NCBI GenBank assembly: GCA_023079485.1
Contig: CM041083.1
Coordinates: 62,625,810-62,689,809 of the forward strand
Direction: 5' to 3'
Length of the DNA stretch: 64,000 bases
Source: Archilochus colubris
Lineage: Eukaryota > Chordata > Aves > Apodiformes > Trochilidae
This document shows positions 1 to 15,100 of this stretch, piece by piece. Made by a program: the position numbers and the translations under genes. Position 1 is the first letter of the stretch, and the number at the start of each line of letters is the position of its first letter. The notes below the pieces were generated by a model, which was not told the DNA's origin, made no database searches, and saw nothing but the letters and a program-made list of their open reading frames with translations.

Positions 1-31
1 TGGCAAAGCTGTGGAGATGCCCAGCCCTTAC

Positions 32-196
32 CTGCAGGCACTGCGTTGCTGCTCTCCTCAGTTGCTGCCCGGGCTGGCTCAGAGGGGGCTGTGGGCTGTG
101 GCAGGGGTGGTGGTGGAGGCACAGCAGTTGGCATCACAGGAGGTGGTGGTGGAGGGGGTGGTGGAGGAGGCGGCAGTAGCTCAGTGTCTTGAAGAT
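32..196 (-). CDS. WASHC1: WASHC1 exon 8, proline-rich region (residues 296-350)
   Basis: A 165-base exon with acceptor TTTCAG (198-197) and donor GTAAGG (31-26). After DLQD, which matches human VDLQDG, it encodes twelve consecutive prolines (residues 304-315), a short spacer, then five more (322-326), followed by a polar segment ending SSNAVPAG. Such tracts bind profilin and SH3 domains in WASP-family proteins (family knowledge). The phase-1 end requires at least one more exon left of the window to encode the WCA tail. Confidence 0.93.
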
Positions 197-3100
197 CTGA
201 AAGATGAAAGAAGTTGAAAAGTCCCAGAGGACACTGAGAGCTTCAGCTCAGAGCTTCACATGCCTCAGCAGCAACAGATCAGAGTCCTCAGCAGACACCA
301 TGCAATAGAGCGCTCCCATCCTGTGCAGCATCTCTTAAGAGCAGGCAGAGCCAAGGCTGGGTTTGAGATTGCCCCTATTCTACCCTCCCCAGCTACCTGA
401 CACTGGGCCAAAGGCATCCCAACAGCTCTTACACACTGCAGCTCCCTCCTCCCTAGCCATGCAAGTGGTGAGGGACCCTGACCCAGTTGCAGCTTTGACT
501 CAAGCCCAAGCACAAGCCAGAGGTACGGCCAATGTCCAGCTTGCAACCTCCACCAAGGGACTTTCTGCCTTGTATCCATCTCCTAACAATCTCTGCCTTT
601 CTCCTTCAGTGTCCTGGGATCAGGGATTGGAAATACCTGGTTGCAAAGGCTCCACTGACTCAGTGTTGAAAGTGGGCAGCTCAGGAATAGCACTGCTCGG
701 GGCAGACGGGGCGATGCCGGGGCCCAGGTCAGCGCTGTACATGAGGTCAGCAGCAATGCCAGGCAGGTCTGGCAGGTAGGATGGCACATCAATCTCAGGG
801 ACCTGGCCCAGATCTGGCACGTAGAAGTAATTTTCAGCTACCTAAAACAAACCCAGAACAAAAGACAGTGACTACCCCTTTGCCTTCCCCAGCAGCAAAC
901 AGGGGCACTGCAGGGAAGAGCCCGAGCGGAGGTCAGACCTGGCCTTGTGTGGTTTAGTACAGTGGCTGCTGGTGCTCATCAGTAGCTGCTCATCAGCTAC
1001 CCCTACAACTCTTGTAGCAGCTCCCCATGCTCAGAGGCTATCCCTTGCAGACCAGACTCAAGAAAAGGCAGGCTGCAGGAGGAGGAGGAGATGCAGGATA
1101 CTCTTCCTCATTTCTTCTAAGTGGACTCACTCCTCCTCTGAACATTTTATGCACCAACTTTTGCAGCCTGCTTTAAGGGACTCTCTTCTCCCCCAGAGCA
1201 CAAGGGTGCCCAAGATGTTTCTGAGATTAAGATGCAGGAAAAACACAACCGGTTAGTCAAAAAGGTTTGGCCTTGCATGTAATACGTAGGCAAGAACAAT
1301 ACCAAAGGTGTGCTGTGAATAAAAGCTGCACTGCTATCTCCTTAGTCCAACATGATGAGCAAATGGCTCCCAGGCTACTTTTCCCAGCCTCAAACCACAC
1401 ATTCAACTACACACCAGCAAAGGTCCAGGTACAGCTACTACAAGACATCAGGTACAAGACATGTCACATGTTGGGGCAGGTGAGTTGGTGCACTGCCTGC
1501 CCCATCTCCACACCAAGCACAAACCCTCTGCTCAGCTGGCTGCTCTTCTGTTTGTGTCAGTCAGCACCCTTTTCCAGCAGGAAGGATGGGAATCATGCCT
1601 TCTCTCAGGCACCTAGTAGCAGTAGTATCTCACCCTCAGACTCCTCACGAGGCTCAGGAGTTAGCACAAGGGGGACAATCAAGTGATGGAGCCTCCAAAC
1701 TCCTCCACAGCCCCAAGGTCTAGCAGCAAGGTGAATCAATACCATGTTACTCTTCTCACACCACTCAGCAAAGGCTTGAGAAGAGAGAAACACCTGACAC
1801 GTCTGAGGGTTGTGTCCCAACCATCAAACTCACACCAGAACTTCAAGCACAAAACCAGGCAAGGTCCTTCTGGTAAGTGAGATACTATGCAGCCTCATAA
1901 GGGGCCATTCTTGTACCTACTCTCTACCCTGCAGAAGCCCTCTCCTCTCAGAGACCTGAGCACAATCTTCTGAAGGGAAAGCAGCTGCATCTCACCTGTT
2001 GGTCCAGCTGTCCCCTTTTGGTGATGGAGAGAGGAGCATCAAAGAGCTTCTCTTCCGTCTCTGTTTCCAGAGCCACATGGGTCTTGGTCACTGCTCCAGC
2101 CAGAGGATCCAGGAAAACATACTTCTTGTACCTAAGAACAGAGGACAAGTATTTCAGCGATGCCACCTTGAAAGCCAAAGCCAGAAGAAACAGCATAACC
2201 AAGAAGACCTTGGAGGTGGAGACTTCCTGACTTACTCACAAAGGTGGAACATGTTGAGCCTTCCAGTTTCCTTCTCTTAGCCCCATTTTCCTGCCTCACA
2301 TCTCCACAACAAGGAGCTGCCCATCTCTTCACCCTTCCAGTGTAGCCTCCACATTCCTCCCAAAGTAATGCCCCACTGCACTGCCATCATTATCAACCTC
2401 TCCCCCTCCCACCACCTGGCCTGAAACAGCCCTACAGCCAGCAGAAAGACACCAGTCTCTTCCAGTGACTTGTCACTCCAAGTCCAGGTGGAAAGACAAA
2501 GAGGGAAATAATTCATGACTCAGGAGAAGAGGAGGTCTGCTGTATGAAAGCTCAAGAAGTGTTTAAAGGAGCTTTCAGTATGAGCAAAAGGAGAAACCAT
2601 GAGGCAAAGAACAATGGGAAACAATTGCAGAAACAGAACTGCAGTGAGGCAGTGGAGAGGTGAATGCAGTGAGAGTGGTAAAGTGCTGCTGTGAGGAGTC
2701 ATCAGGAGAAGGAGCAGAATCTGGTGCATGGAGCAGAGAAGGGCAGGAGTGACAGCAGCTCTCTGGGCTGGAGAGGAACTACAGGGGAATGACCATGAAA
2801 AACTAAATTGGGGAAGGGAAGTACAAACTGGGCTGAAAGCAGGTGAGTGGAAGATGAGGTGCAGACAAAACAAGTCCTTCCACCCAAGGAGAAGAAAGGG
2901 TTGCTAGCTAGAAGCCAAGAGAGAGATGTCAAATCCTGTCCTATTAGGAGCACTGTATGTCAGACCCCAAGGAAAGGAAGCAGTTATTCCTGCCCCCAGG
3001 GAAGGGAGAGCTCCCATGAGGAAAATCAAGGGCAGATGTGCAGCACAGTGCTGCTCCAGCTCTCACAAGTTCTCAGTGGTATTGAAGAGCAGCAGGGAGC

Positions 3101-6100
3101 TGAGGGAGCTGATGTTCCTGGGGAGGCTGCCAAGGCCTTCTTCTGCATCATCCTCCTGGTGAATTTTGGTGCTCACACAAATGGGGAAGTACTTGAGCTT
3201 TTCCTGCAAGAAGACAGATAAGAAGTGATAAAACCTGAAAATAAAGCTAAAACCAAAGCTGCTGAGACAGCTCTTCCCAGCCACTACACCTCACTGCTGG
3301 ATCCACTGGATGGTCTGGAAACCCTACTGCTCCCTCTCTACCTTCCTTTGAGCAAGGAAGCACATGGACAACATTGCAGCCCCACACTCATGAGAGATTT
3401 CAGCAGTTCAGATTCATGGCATGTGCTTTTGGTGCCATGGATGGGTCATACTGAGCAGGTGTTGCTGTGGCAAGAGTCCAGCAAAATAAAACCACCACTC
3501 AGGCCCTATAGTCAGAAGCAGAGATCAAGCAGTCTAAAAGGCATTTGTAACAGTGTCCTCAGCTACTAGACATTTTCATGCAGACAGAGCCCCTAAACAT
3601 CTCTATTATGCTTCCCTCTGCTGCCTTCTGTTGATGTTTTAAGAGATGTGAAGCCACTGGTGAGTTGTGCAGGCAAAGCAAAGGAAAAAGAGGTTAGGAA
3701 AAAAAGAGAGTGCCTGCAGTAGGCAAGAGATCAGGCAGAAGAGAGTGTGCAGGGTAGAACGTGTGCCAGATGGTTTTGCAAAGCCTGAGGGATTTGCAGG
3801 AGTTTTCAACTCTAATGAACTGCAATCTCCTCTCTCTCGGTTCTGAAACTTCATGCATAATATATAGAGCTCCCTTTAGAAAAAGACTTATTACTTCTGA
3901 ACTGCTTGACTTCTATAGAGCACAGGAATTGCCATCCCAGATCAGACCAGTGCTTCAGCTAGCATGACACTGCCCACTGTCACATGCTCTGGGGGATGAA
4001 GCTCAGTGCCCACAGTGGACTTTGCTGTAGAGGGAGCCCGGAGACAGCCTGGGATGGACAAACCTCCACTCCAGATCCCTCCCCACACTGCTCCTCAGCC
4101 CTTTCACAGCTCCTGTTTTTCCTTCAGAAAGTAGGACAAGCAGCAGCTCGGCAGCTGTGAGGTGATAAGTGTTCATACCAAAAGACATCAGAGCACTACC
4201 CAGGACAGTCTGTCAGGTTAAATCACTGGCTACACTCATCAGGTTTTCTTCTGTCACCAAAAGATGAGCAAAGAGGCCATTTCAAATATTGTTCACAGCT
4301 TCCTACTGCCTCACTAAGTCCAGCATCCTGGGTCCATCCCATTCTCCAAGTTCTTCTTCCTTCTTTGTACTTGTATGTGGGAAATGAGACTGTTCAGTTT
4401 TAAGACCACATCTCAGTGACATAAGCAGTTCCTGCTGATTGAAATTTCAGTCTTGAGTTCGGTAGCCAGAAATCCTGGGAAATGGCTTAGTCACAGATCA
4501 GTTAATCCACTAACAGTTTCTATGATGCTCTGAGTCTATAAAATGCTGTAAGAAAAGACTTTGGAGGTTTTGATTTAATTCTGCCCCCCCCATCAAATAA
4601 TACATTCTAACTTGTGTAGGCAAAAATATATAAATTATTATTAAGAGACCACAGAAACACAGATTTTTTTTAATCATTAATATTAATTACCTAATGTTTA
4701 ATTTTTTAAGCATGAGGGAGTACTGATGTTTTTGCTAGAACTGTTCACACATACTTAGCCCTCAAGTCATATATATATTTTTTTTAATTCCCTCTCTGTA
4801 GATTTCAATTAGCACTGAAAGACTGCATCACTTTAAGGGTGGAGAAACCAACCATTACCTACATTTACTTTTAAGTCTCATCTACAGCAGTTACAAAAGC
4901 ACTAAGCTTGAGTATTACTCTGAAATGTGAGGTTCTACATAATACTTTTACTTTAAATGCCACCATAATGCTTGTCTTTTTCATGTAACTGGATCTAATT
5001 TGAAGTTTACAACAGGTACCTACTGGCAATAAAATTCTGCAACAGTGAGTTCTACAAGTGAACATGCCATTTAAAAACGAATTTTCTTGTTAGGATGTTA
5101 AGGCCTTAAGTCAAAGTTTCAGCAACTTAGACATCCTAGAGTCATGGGATTTTTTGAATGCTCCAACACCCCAACCTGGGGCTTGGCAACTGGCAGCATC
5201 ACAGCCCTAAGGATGCTGCGTTTCCAGCCAGTTTTCTCCCTAACAGCCTATAATTAAAAACATATAAACTCAACCTGCTTCCTCAGTTTAATTAAGCGCA
5301 CATGAAGGGAACTACGTTGATTCACCAGAAACCCCAGTCCCCCCATGCCAACAGCATGTGCTAAGGCTGGCTGGGAAAGCACTTAAAGATGAACAAGTAG
5401 AAAAAAAACCCCATTTAGCCTCCTCACACCCATGGTGGAAGCCGAAACCACAAGAATGTACCAAGATACTGCCATTTTTGAAGCCCTGAGAGGTTATTCC
5501 AGCAGTGGGCTGTAACTTTTGCGTGGACCTCTTCCTAAGCCCTGGCAGACTATGTTTCCCACCTTGTTTTCCAGCCTACTGAGGGGTACTTGCATCACCA
5601 AGATGCAGGTCCCAGAACCTAGGAAGCCCCAGAGTGCTGCAGACATCTCACTGTTCAACCCTGCCAAGCTGCTGCCACAGCAACATCCAAAGCAAGTGAC
5701 TTTCCAAGCTTACCACAAGACCCCTCCTTCTGGCACTCTTATCTATCAGTGCTTATCTTACCAACCTAAACAATGTCCTCTCAACAGCTGAGTTTTCACT
5801 TGTGTAGGGGGTGGAGTAGGAAAGGAGAATTACCCAGGACAGAGGCATTTTAAAATTAACTGCAGAACCACACACATTTTCAGCTCAGCTGCTTTCCCCC
5901 CCAGAGCACAAACCCTAAGTACTGAGCACAGGCTGCCACCACTTACCCTCAAACTGAGAGGAGCAAAGTTTGCTTTCCTGGTGGGGAGAAGTGAAGTAAG
6001 CAAAGGCCACTGCAACTGCTCCCAGCAAAGAGGCCCTCATTAGAAGTGAAAACAGGCAGTGAGCCTCTGCTGAAAGCCCTGAATAATTGAGGAGGGCACA

Positions 6101-9100
6101 AATGCAAACATTAGACTTCCCTCTGTCACATTTCATTACTGCAAGGCATGTCAGGCTCCGTGTTCTGCTATGGCCAAGAAGGACCTGTATGTCCCCCCTT
6201 GGAACGTGTTCAGAGCTTGGCCACACAAAGCCCCATTCCACACAAGAGCTGTTCCTGGCACAGATCCCTCCATCCTTCAGCACTGCCTACCTCTGCTCCT
6301 CCCTGACACTGGTGGGATGGGGCCAGCACCCATCATCAGCCTCCCCTGCCCAGCCCAGCCAGCAGCTCTGTCCTCTGCTGCTGCCAAGGCTCAAAGGAAG
6401 CACAAACCCTGCTGGAGTCTGCCAGCTGCCCATTGGGCCAGCAACCCTGCTTCTCTGGCCTGGCTGAAATATTCATAACTACTTCATTGTGTGAGGCCTC
6501 GGCTCCATTAAATCTCAGGAAAGTTTAGCATGATAAATCATTTAGTAGCAGTTTTATTTTGGGGCCAAGGAGGATTAAGATGAGGAAGGAAGTCTCTTCA
6601 GGGGTGGAGAGCAGGGAAGTTGTCAGGCTGATCCCTAACCTGGCAGGAAGGGCACATCTGCTACTCCTGGCACAACGCATACACAGCAACTTTTAACCTT
6701 CAAGCACAGCAACTCTTCCTCTTCTCTTTCCAGCCTGGGAATGGTGACCCAAATTACTGGAGAATTCTTCTGTAGGCATTTTCTGCCAAACTTCTCACAT
6801 CTCCACAAGAAACGCCTTTCTGCCACTCAGTCCACAGGCTAAAAGTGAAGTCAGAACTTCAGGACCTCTCCTTCAGCACCAGCTGCAGATATCTGTGCTA
6901 TGGACACATCTGGAAGCCCCAGCTGTGATGGGCACCAAGAGATTCAGCCTTTCTGAAGGGTGTGCAGGAACTGAACACAAGGCACGGGAGGAGCAAAGCA
7001 CAAACAAAAGATGTAAAGAAGTAAAGTAACCTTCCAACCCTCTACCCCAAGAGGTAAAACTCATCTGAGAAACAGAGAAGGGCAATACCCAAGTGCAATG
7101 CTTTCCTGGGACAGAAAAATGCTCTAATGACTCCTTTTTCTCCTGAGACACTCAAGAGCACATTTACCGTTTCCTTCTCACCACTGCCTATATTAGAACC
7201 TTCAGAAACTATTTTGGAAACAATTATGACCCTGACAGCCAAAGCCTTAAGCCTAGCCAGCAGCATCCATCACCACTGCTGCAGGAAACTGCAGTGTTCC
7301 AGAAAATGGAGCTGCTCCGAGGAGTTGGCAGCCACCAGCCACCCAGTCAAGGTCTTGTACTGACACAGCCCCCTGAAACTGGCAGCTCTGCAAGCTTTCC
7401 AGCCTGACCTCACACACACCAACAGGCCAAGCCAAAAAGATCTTCTGCTTCCAGCCTTTATCTAAAAGCCCTGCTCTACTTCATCAGAAAGATTTAACTG
7501 CCTCCCAGCTTCAATTTGCTTGCCCATCTCCAGGTCTGTTCTCCTCCTCCTTACCTGCAGAGCTTTCTCATCCAGCGTGCGGTGTTTGCTCTGAATCTTG
7601 TGTCTTGGCCATTTCTGATTAGCTGGGTCTTCTGCACCAGCAAAAATGGAACTGTACTCCTGCAGCCGTTCAGGGGCTGGATACTTGGCACTGGAAAATA
7701 CCTGTGGAGAAACAAGGAGGGGCTGAAAAACCATAAATAGGCAATCCCAGTATACAGTAACACATGGATCAGAGCAAGCACAGTATCTGTGCTGCCAGGG
7801 GGAATGGAGAGCCCTGAAGCCAACAGCCTCCTAAGGGCTATCTGCACAGACCCAAACATGCATGGGCTGTCACTTTTGAAACTCCAAGTGCCAGAGTTTC
7901 TCTCTATATATAAGTACTGGGAAGTACAAGAAGACCATTGGCAAAAAGGCTGGTGGGAAAGGAGTTGGAAATACTGTATCAAAATGGAGCAAGGAGAAGG
8001 AAAGAAGGATCTTCATGAATTTTACATGGCTAATTTGGATTAAGATGCTCTAAAGGAAGGTTCTCTAACAGCAGCTTTCATTCAGATAGCTAAAGTGACT
8101 TTGCACCTGAAAGTGCAAGGGTGCTGGGCTTTGCTCAACACGTGCCTTTTCTCTTTCTCAGGAAGCACTTGGGACAGGAACACATATGGGCTTCATAAGG
8201 CACAGAGCTGTGCAGCTCACGGGTTTAAAAACCATCAGTTGGCTGAGTCAGGAAGGGGATTGTCATCACAGCCCTGCTCCGCAGCAAGGCACGGAGATAC
8301 AATTATGCAACAGCTGCAGCAGCTGAGCACCTGCTCTTCTCCAGAGCTTACATCAGGAATAAAGATAAAAGGTGAAATGAAGAAGGGACACTATGCAGCC
8401 TTCACTGAAGTCACTACCTTAATAGCCTTCTTGCTGCCCTTTATCTTCTCAATCTTGGCTTGGGCAAGCGTGACTCTCTCGCCAATTGCCTGAAGCTGTG
8501 CCCGGCTTGCCTCCACCCGCTGCGAGATCCTAGGAAGCAAGCACCTTTCTGTAGGTGAAGAATTCACAGCCAGAGATTTTTTGGCAACAGCCAGTACCTA
8601 GGCACTCAGGAATGGATGTGAAAGTGGACTGGATTGTTTCATACAGTAAAATGGTGCTAATTGAGATACGCTTGTCTTGGTCTTACTGAGAGCTTCAGGT
8701 ACTCTGACATAAAGGCAGGTCTAGTCCATGGCTTGTAGCATAATGTTCCTGCAATTATTTGAGATACAGCAGAGAAAAACTAGAGAAACACATTCTTTTT
8801 GCAACACCAGAGTGCCATAAGACTTAGGCCTCCCTGCAGGTTCTGCTGACAAGAAAGCCACAGACAGTTATCAATTGACAACAAATTTTAAATGACTGGT
8901 TAAAAATGAAAGGCAACACATGCTAGTGAGCAGATTTCAGGACTCTCAAGGCTTATCCTGTCCTCTACTACACCAGCAAATCATTGCACAACTTCTTCCT
9001 TGTTGCTTTGCAGCTTTGTGATTGGGTTTCCACATCAGTTGAACAACAGTAGGTTCTCATTTGGAGCGATAAAGCTCTACTAATTTTTGCAGAACTTATC

Positions 9101-12100
9101 AGCATTAAAATGCTTGGGTCTGAGATGAAAAGCACTCTGTGGCAGCCAGGGATAGCAGTACCTCTCTGTTCAGCACATGGACATATTCCTGTCCCACAAA
9201 GCCTACAGCAGACACCTTGCAGCCAGGGGCATAGATGAAGCTGTCAGGATGTGATGCACAGTCACCACCACGCTGCAGGAACTGTCATAGAGGCTCAGCC
9301 AGAGGTGAGGAGGGACACTGGGACCAGACATCAGCTACAGGTAACTATGGAGTCACCTTCTCAGAAAAGGCCTTCCTTCTCCAAGTATAACTTGCAGGTT
9401 CTCCTTAGCTTCAAGGTCAAAAGCAAAAAACTGTTTTGAATCTTCACTAGATTCAGCAAAGCATGTTTTTATGGCTACACAGCCCAGAGATAATGGAGAC
9501 ATGGAATTTTGCTTCAGAACTGTACTGCAGCAATGAGTTCTGCTGGATCATTTTGTGCCTGTAGAAGTACAGCTCACGTATTGCCTTAAGTTTCAACTTC
9601 TGAGCAGAGCTCTTGTGCTCCTTTTCCCCGTGCTGCCTGTATAATTCCTTTTAACAAATTTGACATGAGCAGTGATCCATGATTCCCATTTTCAAACTGT
9701 ACCAAAGCCATCTTTTCAAATATTTTCATTCTGTGCAGCACATTCCCTGTTACAATACAGAAATGGACTCCACTAAAGCCCCCCCATTGTAGGCAGTGAA
9801 AAAACAGCAAGAACAAGCAGCCTACTCAACCTGTACCAATCTGAAAGAATCCCACTTCTTTTTCTAAATCTACCTTTAAGTGTTTCTGTTTGCTTATAGC
9901 CATGTTCCCCCCTTCCTGGAGACATGAAAATGCTTCCTTATGCATATGGCAGGAGAGCACACAGCCTGTTTCTACTTTTTGGAGTGGGAGATGAGCAAAA
10001 CTGAAGCTCATGAGATTCTCCTTCTCAGAATTATTCCCCATTTCCCCATCCTTTTACTTTAAACACAGCCTAACAGCTTGTATTTTGTACCAACACGAAG
10101 TACAAATCTGTTCATGATTTCCTTCCCACTCCCTCCCTCCGTCTCAGTGGAGTAAGTCCACATCACTTAGACACTAGATGGGTTCTCAGAGTAGTTTCTG
10201 TTGTTTCTTTCAGTGCACATTTCCTAGCACCTCTCTGCAGCAAATTTCATGTGTCACAGGGCTGTCCCATTGCCTTGTTTTGTTAAACTGTGAGATGCCT
10301 CTGAAGGACCTAAGGCTTGCCTTAACTGCTCTCCCCAGCACATTTTCCCACCTCACAGTTCACCTCTTTTCTAGATGTTTCATAATTGTATTGATTGACA
10401 CTCTTTCCAGTACTGCTCCTGGGGACATCGGACTATTTTTACTTCCTTCAAAGCTGAAAAAAATTGGTCATTTATTTCTGCTTTGCTGCTCTCCCTCAGA
10501 TCAATGATGCAATTTTCCCTCTCACCTGTGAGTAGACCCCTCTCCTAGAAGAGCTCAACAAAGCCTTCCTGAAGCTCCAAATAAAAGCAAGGTATCAATT
10601 GGCTTTTAGTCAGTACCTTGCTGGGTCCCAGACACAATTCTCAGGGGCTGACAAAGCACATGTTTCTCTCCCAGAAAGATGTGTTAATCAAACAGTTATG
10701 CAAACTCAGGCCTGGAAACCAGTAACCATTTTCCTCCCTTCCACTCAATGAATGTGAGTGGGTCAAGTGAGGCAGTCAAACACTTCCTTCACTCCCCTTC
10801 CTGCCCAATATTATTCTCAGTGCTTCACCAGGCATCAACTTCTTTCTCTCCCTCCTCTTTTGCTATCTGTGAGGAAGCAAAGAAGATCTTGAGGAATCCC
10901 TGTTATCTTTACCTTTCAACCACTTCCACACCTAACATTCATCCTTTAAGACATTAGGTTTGGAAGAGGAATGGTGCCACACTTTCCTCTATGCCCTCCC
11001 CCCAAACACGGGCAGTGCATTGGCAATTACAAAGTGCTTCTTGGTACTAGAGTAGTGCAGGAACAGCATCAGGGGAAGAAGAGAAAGCAAGGCACCTCCC
11101 AGCTCCCAGCACTACATCATTTAAGGTTTGCTGGATAGAACCTCTCTTAAAAAAGAAGCATCCCTAAAAACAGAGCATGACTGGCAATTACTGTGCTCCA
11201 GCAGCACCAACACTAATTGAGCATCCAGAAGGGAAAGAGGGAAGATATCTATAGTTTCATCCATCCCTACTGTCCACCAAATATAACTCAGGGTGATTAT
11301 ATTCACCCATAAAAAGCCCCTATCAGGCAGACATCCTGCTCCTAATCACAAAAAGCTATGGAAGTTGTCCAGACCCAGCTCAGGTATTTCAAACCACGAT
11401 GGCTCTTCTCTAAGGCACCCTGCCCAGTGATCTGCTAACTGTACAATTTGATGTACCACATTGCACAGGCTTCAGGGAATCAGCCAAAAACCTTCACTTG
11501 AGGTGATGCAGGCCCACAACAGAGAAGAAATACACACCAGATTACCGATCTAATTTTGTTTGATTAAATGATTAAATGCCCTCAGTCCAACTAATTAAAA
11601 TACCACTTGTACAGACTCATAAAAGTGCACGACTATTGTGCACGTACAGTTCAAGATACAGCTGCATACACTAGTTAAAAGAGATAATACACCATATTGA
11701 TACTGAAAAAACATTAAAAAAAAGCCCAAGTTCATGTGTCCTCCAGCAACTTTAGTATTTCTTGGAAATTCTAGTATTTCTGTGGAAACTAGCTTTACTC
11801 CAAGGCATCAATTTGGTGTTTGTAAGGAAAGGAAACAGGAATGGATGGAGGAGGCTGCTGCCAAGAATTTCAGGGGCAAAGTGTTTGAAGCAAGGTGGCA
11901 TTCAGACCTCAATGTCCCTTTAAGGAGTGTGTTACTGAGTAACATTTGTTTGAAAGGCAACTGGAAGGAGGTGAAAGTGTTAATAAAATGGCCCATTACT
12001 GCCCCTCAGAACCCTACACTATGACAACCAGAAACACCAGCAGCTTCGGAACCTACTCCATGCCTACCCTATTAATCATTGCTGGGTTATTTTGCTCTTG

Positions 12101-15100
12101 GTGCTCTCTTCTGCTTGAGAAATCTCTTTAGTTAGATTCAATGTGATTTTGGAGTTGCAAAGAAGCAGGAGGCATACAGGACAGCCCCTCCCTTTGGGCA
12201 GGATTCATGCCTCAGGAAAAGTGAAAAGGGGGCCTGCAGAAGAAAGGAGAATACATCACCTGCCTTCAAATCCTGGGCATTGAGCCAAACCAACCTTTCC
12301 TTCCAATGCTTTTCTTTGGGTGAGTAATACATGTGGCAGATTAAATCTATCTAGCAGATTATCTCTTAATCCACAGAGATTTTTATTTTTGATCTAAGCA
12401 GATATTAAAGTTAATCTTTCTGCTTCTTTGATTCAAGCTTTCACTTTATCTCACCCATCCAAAATCTCTTTTTGCAGACGAACCCCCTGCACCTCATCCA
12501 CAACTTAGATCTCATTTCTATTTTCTCTTAAAACCCTCACTCTGCTGCCTTGAGCTCCTCTCCATTTCAGAGGCAACTCTCCAACACCCACAGGGCCAAC
12601 ACAACCAACAGGCAGGGCCAAGGAAGCCTTCCTCCCATCTCACTGCCTCCCTTGTTGGCCCTGTATCTTCTATTCTCCCTGCAACCACAGAGCAGATCAC
12701 TTCCTGCTATTTCATTAGAACTCCTCTGATAAATCTCACATTGAGGTGTCTACTGAGTAAAGATCTCTTCTGCTGCGTCCATGTCTGCTCATGGGGGAAA
12801 AATTACTGTTTTCTTACTCCCACAATAAAAAGATTTGAGGCATTACAAATCTGACATCCAGGACACTGGCCTAAGACTGTCAGCACTGGCAATAATATCA
12901 TATTTTTATGAAGGTCTCCAAGCACTCCAAAATGGCAAAAAAGAACTATAATTTTTACCACGTATATTTTCTAGGTATCAAACAACACCACAAAAAACAA
13001 AACAAAAAAAAAGCAAACCAACTTTTAAATCAGAGCAGGTTTAAAAACAGGCTGAGAGATTCATAGAAAGATGGCTGAGCAAGACAAAATTCAGATGCAA
13101 GAAAATATCGCTGTAGCAGGAGACCCTTTGCTGTCTTTGTGTACACACCACCCAAAAGTGATGGAGATGACAGAACTTGGGAAGTGGGAGAAAGAGGCAA
13201 GCTCCACAACGAGGTAAATGAGAACAGCAAGGCAACAGAGGCTGGGAGAAAACCTCTCTAGAATATCAAAGAACTTCAATTTCATGTCTGAAGTACAAAA
13301 ATAAGAGATCAACCAAGGAGAAAGAACATTAAGGAGCAGAATGAGAAATGAAGTTGCACAGGAGGATAAGGCAGCCCAAGTATTAAATTACTTTTTCCTT
13401 ATATGAGGACTGTACACATCACAGCAAGTCAGGCTTCTGATCTCCGCCCAGCCCAAGCTCCATCCCTGAGAGATAGCAGGGGGATGCTTGGCATTGCTGT
13501 TCTAAACTTCAGGGCACATACTGTAAATTTGTTCTACAAAACCTTGGCTTTTTGCCTAAAAGTCAAGCTGGTTTGGTTTTTTTCCCTTTTCAGCCTAGCG
13601 TGCCTTTATTAAATTCCTCCCTTACTGCAGAGGGCATGAATTAGAAGGGATGAGTTTATAGTTCTTGTATTTTATTACATCCCCAGACTCTCCAAGCAGC
13701 TGGTGCTGGAGCAGGGTCACAAGGAAAGATAAGAGTGTTGGCTGCCATTCATCCCTCCACAGCACCACTGCCAAAACCAGCATGATGCCACTACTGATGA
13801 ATTAACCTCTAGGACAAGTTTCAGTGTGAGACACCCTCTGGTGAGGTAAGGAGAGGGCAGACAGCACCCCATGATGAAGGCAGCAGAAGAAGGTGGTGCT
13901 AAAGGAGCAAAGTGTTCACTTTTCTTAGGCTACCAAGCCCCTTCCTCACCTGCTTATTTCCTGTGGCCCAAAGCCACATCACTGCTCTCTTCTACCTGTA
14001 TGCTAAGGAAAAGAAAATCTCAAACTTTTTCACATTTTAATTTAACCAAGAAACTTCTTGAAAAATGCCCATACGTTTTTATGACTCCTCAGACTGCCAA
14101 AGTGATGGGGAAACATCAATGCTTTGCCTCTGGTACCCATAACTCAGCACTTTGATGCACAATCCACTAGACTGAAGCAGACCTGGAGAGCTAGGTTGGA
14201 ATATCTAAGCATGTTCTGGCTTGCTAACAAAGGATAATATTTTATGAGGCACTGGAGTGTGTTTTAGTCTGTATGGCTATTCAGACACACTGTGGGGGAC
14301 CAGCTCAGATTTCAAACAGAAATGACTGGCACAGTCAGAACTGGGCTGTGAGAAGCTTGAGCCCTGCTCTCCCCACAGTCAGGCAGTGCCTCTGCCCTAG
14401 CAGCTGACAGCTCTGCAGGATCAAGATGAAGACAGCAAAGGAAAAGCTGATAAGGTATTTACTTTTTACAGCAATACAGGGAAGCATTCACAGCCAGTTC
14501 TCAAAGCCAGAGTTTGAAAGGCAGAAAACAAAAATGCATGGTTTTATAAAAAGCCAAACACATTCCATGACTCAAAGAAAGATCAGCTTGCTTGCTTTCT
14601 GCTCTTCTCTCTCCATATTTAAGCAGTTTTTAAAGTCTTCATGTCTGAGTAACTGTAATCAGAATCTGTCATCATAGACCATCTCCGACAGAAAAAAATC
14701 CCAAGTGAGACAGTGTAATCAACATTCCTTCCTCCATTAAGAGTTTGGGTATTATACTAATTAATGTTTATCACACTTTGATTGCTCCTTGAGCCTGATT
14801 TGCAGGTGTTTCAGCATTCGCATATAGCCTCACTCCTGTGATGCTGAATGGCTTTGCAGATTGGAAAGTGATCAAGGTTGCCAGGTTATCCTCAGCAGGC
14901 TCTGGCATACATCACTCTCTACAGGTCGTGTTCTCACACAAAAATAATTTCATTTTGATTTTAATCTCCCATTTCACAAGGTGCTCCCACTACTGTGAAT
15001 TAAGTTTATGTAAAAATAGAAACTTAAAATTTTTACCTATCATCACAGCACCTTCAACCCTCTTCCCCTGCAGCTTCTTGTTCTCCATGGAAAAGCAGCT

